From Paradesulfitobacterium ferrireducens (GTDB lineage: Bacteria; Bacillota; Desulfitobacteriia; Desulfitobacteriales; Desulfitobacteriaceae), in NCBI RefSeq assembly GCF_017310645.1, contig NZ_JAFLRH010000019.1, positions 1-64,000 on the forward strand: DNA of 64,000 nt, given 5' to 3'. The notes beneath the pieces were generated by a model that saw only the letters and a list, made by a program, of their open reading frames with translations, searched no databases and was not told the DNA's origin. Shown here in pieces: positions 60,510-64,000 of this stretch (its first letter is position 1; every line of letters begins with the position of its first letter). A program made the position numbers and the translations under genes.

Positions 60510-61238
60510 TTGATCAGGCTTCATGGGATTAAAAAGATTTATGCAACGGGTGAGATTGAGGTTGCGGCATTGCGCGGGGTAGATCTTGAAGTAGGAGCAG
60601 GAGAGTTTGTCTCGATTATGGGCCCTTCCGGTTCCGGGAAATCCACGATGATGAACATTCTCGGCTGCTTGGATACTCCCAGTGAGGGCGAGTATATGTT
60701 GGACGGGGTGAATGTGGCCAGGGCTACAGGCAATGAATTAGCAGTGATTCGCAACCGCAAGATTGGTTTTGTGTTTCAGGGGTTTAATTTATTGCCCCGG
60801 ACAACTGCTTTGGAAAATGTGGAGCTGCCGCTCTTATATGCCGGGGTCGGAGGCAAGGAGAGAAAAGAGCGCGCTTTGGAGGCCCTCAAAGCCGTAGGCC
60901 TTGGGGAAAGAGTGCACCATAAGCCCAAAGAACTTTCCGGTGGGCAGCAGCAGCGGGTAGCCATTGCCCGGGCTTTGGTGACCAAGCCGGCCATTATTCT
61001 GGCTGATGAACCGACCGGCAACTTGGACACTCACTCCAGCGAGGACGTGATGGCCATTTTTCAGGATCTTCATGCCAGCGGCAACACCATTTTAATTGTT
61101 ACGCATGAACCGGATATTGCAGAATACACTAGGCGGATTGTGCGCTTCCGGGACGGAGAAATCGTCGGAGATGAGCAAGTCGCAAATCCGCGGCGGGCCC
61201 TGTCTCAGGAACGTGAAGAGAGAGGGGCGGTATCGTGA
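60510..61238 (+). CDS. MacB/LolD-type ABC ATPase
   Basis: This 242-aa ABC ATPase has Walker [11 protein letters not shown] (about residues 37-46), signature [15 protein letters not shown], Walker [12 protein letters not shown] and switch His in VTHEPD. TTG 60510 follows GAAGGGGGAGGGAA; the frame is open to 60441 but that part lies in the structured element. It overlaps the permease gene. With the adaptor it forms a MacAB-like exporter. Confidence 0.9.
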   Translation: MIRLHGIKKIYATGEIEVAALRGVDLEVGAGEFVSIMGPSGSGKSTMMNILGCLDTPSEGEYMLDGVNVARATGNELAVIRNRKIGFVFQGFNLLPRTTALENVELPLLYAGVGGKERKERALEALKAVGLGERVHHKPKELSGGQQQRVAIARALVTKPAIILADEPTGNLDTHSSEDVMAIFQDLHASGNTILIVTHEPDIAEYTRRIVRFRDGEIVGDEQVANPRRALSQEREERGAVS

Positions 61239-62455
61239 ATTTTCTCGAATCTGTACGCGTGTCCTTAAGGGCACTGCTAGCCAATAAACTGCGCTCCATC
61301 CTGACCATGCTGGGAATTATTATCGGTGTCAGTGCGGTTATCGCCATGGTTGGCATCGCCAACGGGGCAACTGCCCAAATCACATCCCAGATCCAGGGTT
61401 TGGGATCTAATCTCCTGATTGTTTCCCCGGGTCAGGCTAACAGCGGGGGAGTAAGGGGAGGAACCGGGAGCGCCAATACTTTGACGATGAACGATCTTCC
61501 CAAAATCGAAGCGGCGGGTTCGGCGGTGAAGGCGGTCGCGCCTTCGGCAGGACGGAATGCGCAGGTAGTATACGGTGCGGGCAACACTTCAACGACTGTG
61601 ACCGGGACAACCTCTGAGTATGCCGTAATTCGCAGCGTCAGTATGGAACGGGGGAGATTCTTAACTCAAGCGGATGTCGATCAGTACTCCAGGGTGGCTG
61701 TGGTCGGCCCCACCGTCGTCCAAAATCTCATGGGCTCGGCTGATGCCGATATTGTGGGCAAAATTATCAAACTGAACAATGTGCCTTTTCAAGTGATAGG
61801 GGTCACGGCCAGCCAGGGATCCTCCGGCTTTCAGAACAATGATGATATGATTTTTGTCCCGATCACAACCGCACAAGCGCGTCTGATCGGAAATAAGTAT
61901 GTGCGCCAGTTTTTTATTGAGGCATCGTCTGCCGACATGATGCAGACTGCCCAAGATGAAGTCACGATAGCTTTAAGGCAGGCACACAAGATTCAGGCCG
62001 GGCAGCCTGATGATTTCTCCATCATGAACCAGGCCGAGGTTCTGCAGACAATGCAGGGGGTGACCCAGACCATGACCATGCTCTTAGGCGGGATTGCGGC
62101 CATTTCCCTGCTGGTTGGCGGAATCGGGATTATGAACATTATGCTGGTGTCGGTAACCGAACGCACGCGGGAAATAGGAATCCGCAAAGCTATCGGGGCC
62201 AAAGGCCGTGATATTCTGATGCAGTTTCTGATTGAAGCAGTCATTTTAAGCGTACTGGGAGGTGGAATAGGGATCATATTTGGCTGGAGCGGCTCCAAGT
62301 TGATCGGAAGGATGCTAAATATGACGGCAAGTATCTCCGTATTTTCAGTGCTGATGGCCTTTGCCTTTTCGGCAGGAATTGGGATCGTGTTCGGGGTGTT
62401 TCCGGCCAGGAAAGCCGCCGGCATGGATCCGATCGATGCCTTGCGGTATGAGTAA
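61235..62455 (+). CDS. MacB-type ABC permease (FtsX family)
   Basis: This 406-aa permease has one N-terminal helix with LRSILTMLGIIIGVSAVIAM (about residues 18-37), a large extracytoplasmic MacB-PCD domain, and three C-terminal helices with TERTREIGIRKAIGAKGRDI and the PARKAAGMDPIDALRYE end. It is a mechanotransmission exporter with the ATPase upstream. GTG start overlaps the ATPase end. Confidence 0.9.
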   Translation: MNFLESVRVSLRALLANKLRSILTMLGIIIGVSAVIAMVGIANGATAQITSQIQGLGSNLLIVSPGQANSGGVRGGTGSANTLTMNDLPKIEAAGSAVKAVAPSAGRNAQVVYGAGNTSTTVTGTTSEYAVIRSVSMERGRFLTQADVDQYSRVAVVGPTVVQNLMGSADADIVGKIIKLNNVPFQVIGVTASQGSSGFQNNDDMIFVPITTAQARLIGNKYVRQFFIEASSADMMQTAQDEVTIALRQAHKIQAGQPDDFSIMNQAEVLQTMQGVTQTMTMLLGGIAAISLLVGGIGIMNIMLVSVTERTREIGIRKAIGAKGRDILMQFLIEAVILSVLGGGIGIIFGWSGSKLIGRMLNMTASISVFSVLMAFAFSAGIGIVFGVFPARKAAGMDPIDALRYE

Positions 62456-62474
62456 GAAAGAGAGGAGATTCCCT

Positions 62475-64000
62475 GTGAATTATAAGAAAAAAAGACTAGT
62501 AACTGTGTTCATTTCTGCAATAATTTTTGGGTTGCTGCTAAGTCCTCAATTGGCCTTGGCAGCAACTGATCCGGTTCCCATACTAAATTACCTTGTCTTT
62601 CAATCTGATTCCGACCGGACATTGATCGTAGGGGATGCAAATAACACCATTCATCTTATTTTATACGATGACAGTAATAACCTTTTTTCTGGAAGTGTCA
62701 CCGCCTATATTTCAGATACGGACGGCAAGATAACCTATTATTCAATCAGCGGTTCGAGCGGCAATTACACCATTTCCAATGTGATCTTAGATGAGATCGG
62801 AGATTACAGCCTGGTCATTTCGGACAGGAACGGCGGGTATGCCAGCGGGACGATTACGGTAGTTAACGCAGTGGCCTCTGCGACCGGCTCTCTGATTCAA
62901 AACTCTAAGCAAACGGTCACGGTCAAGCTGACTGATCCCGATGGGAATCCACTTGGGCGCAAGCCGGTGACGGTTGACGGAACAGAAGTGGGAGCCAATT
63001 CCGCCCAATATAATACATCGTACGATGGCACGTTTAGTTTTGCGATGACCCCCACGAAAATGGGGAATGTGAACATACTATACGGTGGGCATGTGGTGTT
63101 AAGTTTATCTGTGGAACCTGCCTATAAGAGCGGCGGCCGCATTGTCAGCAGTACCGCGGACAATGCAGGGATGTCGGCGGAGATCGCGCGTAAAGGCTGG
63201 ACCGGCGCCAATACAGTGATCCTCACCCGGGATGATCTGGTTGCAGATTCCATGGTGGCAGTGCCGCTCTCCAAGAAGTTTGATGCACCTATTCTCATGA
63301 CCCCGTCCGGATCGTTAGACTCCAGAGTAGCGGATGAGATCAGCACACTTGGTGCCCGTACGGTCTTGATGATCGGCGGGACAGGGGCTGTGAGCGAGGA
63401 TGTGGAGAAAAGCCTGACGGACCGGGGGCTTAGAGTGATTCGGATCGCCGGTCTTGATCGCGTAGAGACGTCAGTTCAGGTATCTTCCTGGGTCGGTTCC
63501 CAAGGGACGGTCTTCCTTGCCAACGCTTATGCTGAACCGGATGCCTTGGCTGCCAGCGCGTTCGCAGCCGCCAAGGGAATTTCGATTTTACTCACTGACG
63601 GAGATGTTTTGTCCCCATCGGTTCGGGATCGGCTGACTGCGATGAATGCTCGGGAAGTGGTTATTCTTGGCGGAACCGGGGTTGTCAGCCAGAATGTTGA
63701 GAATACTCTTCGTCAGTCTTACTCAGTTAAGCGGCTGGGGGGATATGACCGCTACGAAACTGAACAGCTCATTTTCCAAGAGTATTTTAATACCAAATCA
63801 CCTCAGAGTCCGCTTTATTTTACTTCCGCCTTGGTGAGTGCTTCAGATGTCGGCGGCGGCAAACCGATTGCAGACGCCTTGCCGGCTGCAGCCCTGGCTG
63901 CGAAAACCGGGGGCTTTATGGTTGCGCTTCCTCCCAAGAACCTTCCTTCTCCCCTCAGTACGTTTTTGCTCTACAATAAAGGGTATATCTCTACCTCAAC
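62475..64000 (+). CDS. Secreted protein with cell-wall-binding repeats 2 (3' end outside window)
   Basis: A GTG start at 62475 after AGAGGAGA opens a frame that runs to the window end (508 codons so far). A signal peptide (about residues 1-30, ending ALAA) is followed by Ig-like/beta-rich segments and then CWB2 repeats from about residue 215 (e.g. VLMIGGTGAVSEDVEKSL; VVILGGTGVVSQNVENTL, with RIAGLDRVETS and RLGGYDRYET). CWB2 domains anchor proteins to the cell wall of Clostridia. The gene is just after the exporter, possibly the same operon. Confidence 0.85.
   Translation, partial: MNYKKKRLVTVFISAIIFGLLLSPQLALAATDPVPILNYLVFQSDSDRTLIVGDANNTIHLILYDDSNNLFSGSVTAYISDTDGKITYYSISGSSGNYTISNVILDEIGDYSLVISDRNGGYASGTITVVNAVASATGSLIQNSKQTVTVKLTDPDGNPLGRKPVTVDGTEVGANSAQYNTSYDGTFSFAMTPTKMGNVNILYGGHVVLSLSVEPAYKSGGRIVSSTADNAGMSAEIARKGWTGANTVILTRDDLVADSMVAVPLSKKFDAPILMTPSGSLDSRVADEISTLGARTVLMIGGTGAVSEDVEKSLTDRGLRVIRIAGLDRVETSVQVSSWVGSQGTVFLANAYAEPDALAASAFAAAKGISILLTDGDVLSPSVRDRLTAMNAREVVILGGTGVVSQNVENTLRQSYSVKRLGGYDRYETEQLIFQEYFNTKSPQSPLYFTSALVSASDVGGGKPIADALPAAALAAKTGGFMVALPPKNLPSPLSTFLLYNKGYISTS

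Overview
The window looks like the chromosome of an anaerobic, endospore-forming Firmicute of the Desulfitobacterium/Desulfosporosinus (Peptococcaceae) type. The evidence is a complete spoIVA, an ispH-rpsA (LytB-S1) fusion between cytidylate kinase/plsC and der-plsY-gpsA, purine-rich Shine-Dalgarno sequences with frequent TTG/GTG starts, and many oxygen-sensitive enzymes: a glycyl radical enzyme, a tungsten-type aldehyde ferredoxin oxidoreductase, a NiFe hydrogenase, and an Etf with an HdrD-like menaquinone reductase. The placement is an inference from gene content. No rRNA, tRNA, CRISPR array or intact transposase was seen.

Region 1 (1-19.1 kb) is a catabolic island on the + strand. It holds a branched-chain-type ABC transporter (livHMGF) whose binding-protein gene survives only as a 3' remnant, an isocitrate-lyase/PEP-mutase-family lyase, a two-subunit aconitase-type hydro-lyase, EtfA/EtfB, a fumarate-reductase-like flavoprotein, a cysteine amidohydrolase, a hydantoinase-like cyclic amidohydrolase, an Old-Yellow-Enzyme/dienoyl-CoA-reductase-type protein, a cytochrome b/HdrD-like Etf:quinone oxidoreductase and an MFS carrier. 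The lyase, hydro-lyase and cyclic amidase recall the lower part of nicotinate fermentation (dimethylmaleate hydratase, dimethylmalate lyase, enamidase), so an N-heterocycle or cyclic amide is a reasonable substrate guess. The island is partly decayed: a frameshifted small gene, a PrpD fragment, and a glutamine-synthetase 5' piece joined to an acetamidase 3' piece.

Region 2 (19.3-37.4 kb) contains the most interesting system. An aldehyde:ferredoxin oxidoreductase gene and an IclR regulator with 21-bp-spaced upstream repeats precede an MFS carrier, a glycyl radical enzyme (GRE), its radical-SAM activase, a CaiB-type CoA transferase and an enoyl-CoA hydratase. The GRE is split in two genes. The 756-aa protein has the thiyl Cys (C468-x-E470) but stops before the glycyl radical domain. 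That domain is a separate 91-residue protein with its own ribosome-binding site and the RVAGYS motif. A TRAP transporter, a LysR regulator, two tandem QueG/dehalogenase-like Fe-S proteins and a second CaiB follow. The second CaiB is a duplicate from which the hydratase gene has been deleted, leaving a scar.

Region 3 (37.4-44.5 kb) has a toxin-antitoxin pair, a CPBP membrane protease carrying an in-frame palindromic repeat, a HAD phosphatase, small proteins, and a membrane-bound uptake NiFe hydrogenase operon (small subunit with Tat signal, large subunit, cytochrome b, maturation protease).

Region 4 (44.6-56.2 kb) is core housekeeping: cmk, plsC, ispH-rpsA, an FtsW/RodA-family gene, a membrane protein, a DUF512 radical-SAM-like protein, der, plsY, gpsA, spoIVA. 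Region 5 (56.4-64 kb) has a two-component system, a MacA/MacB-type efflux set interrupted by a highly structured RNA-like element, and the 5' part of a secreted cell-wall-binding-repeat protein that runs off the window.
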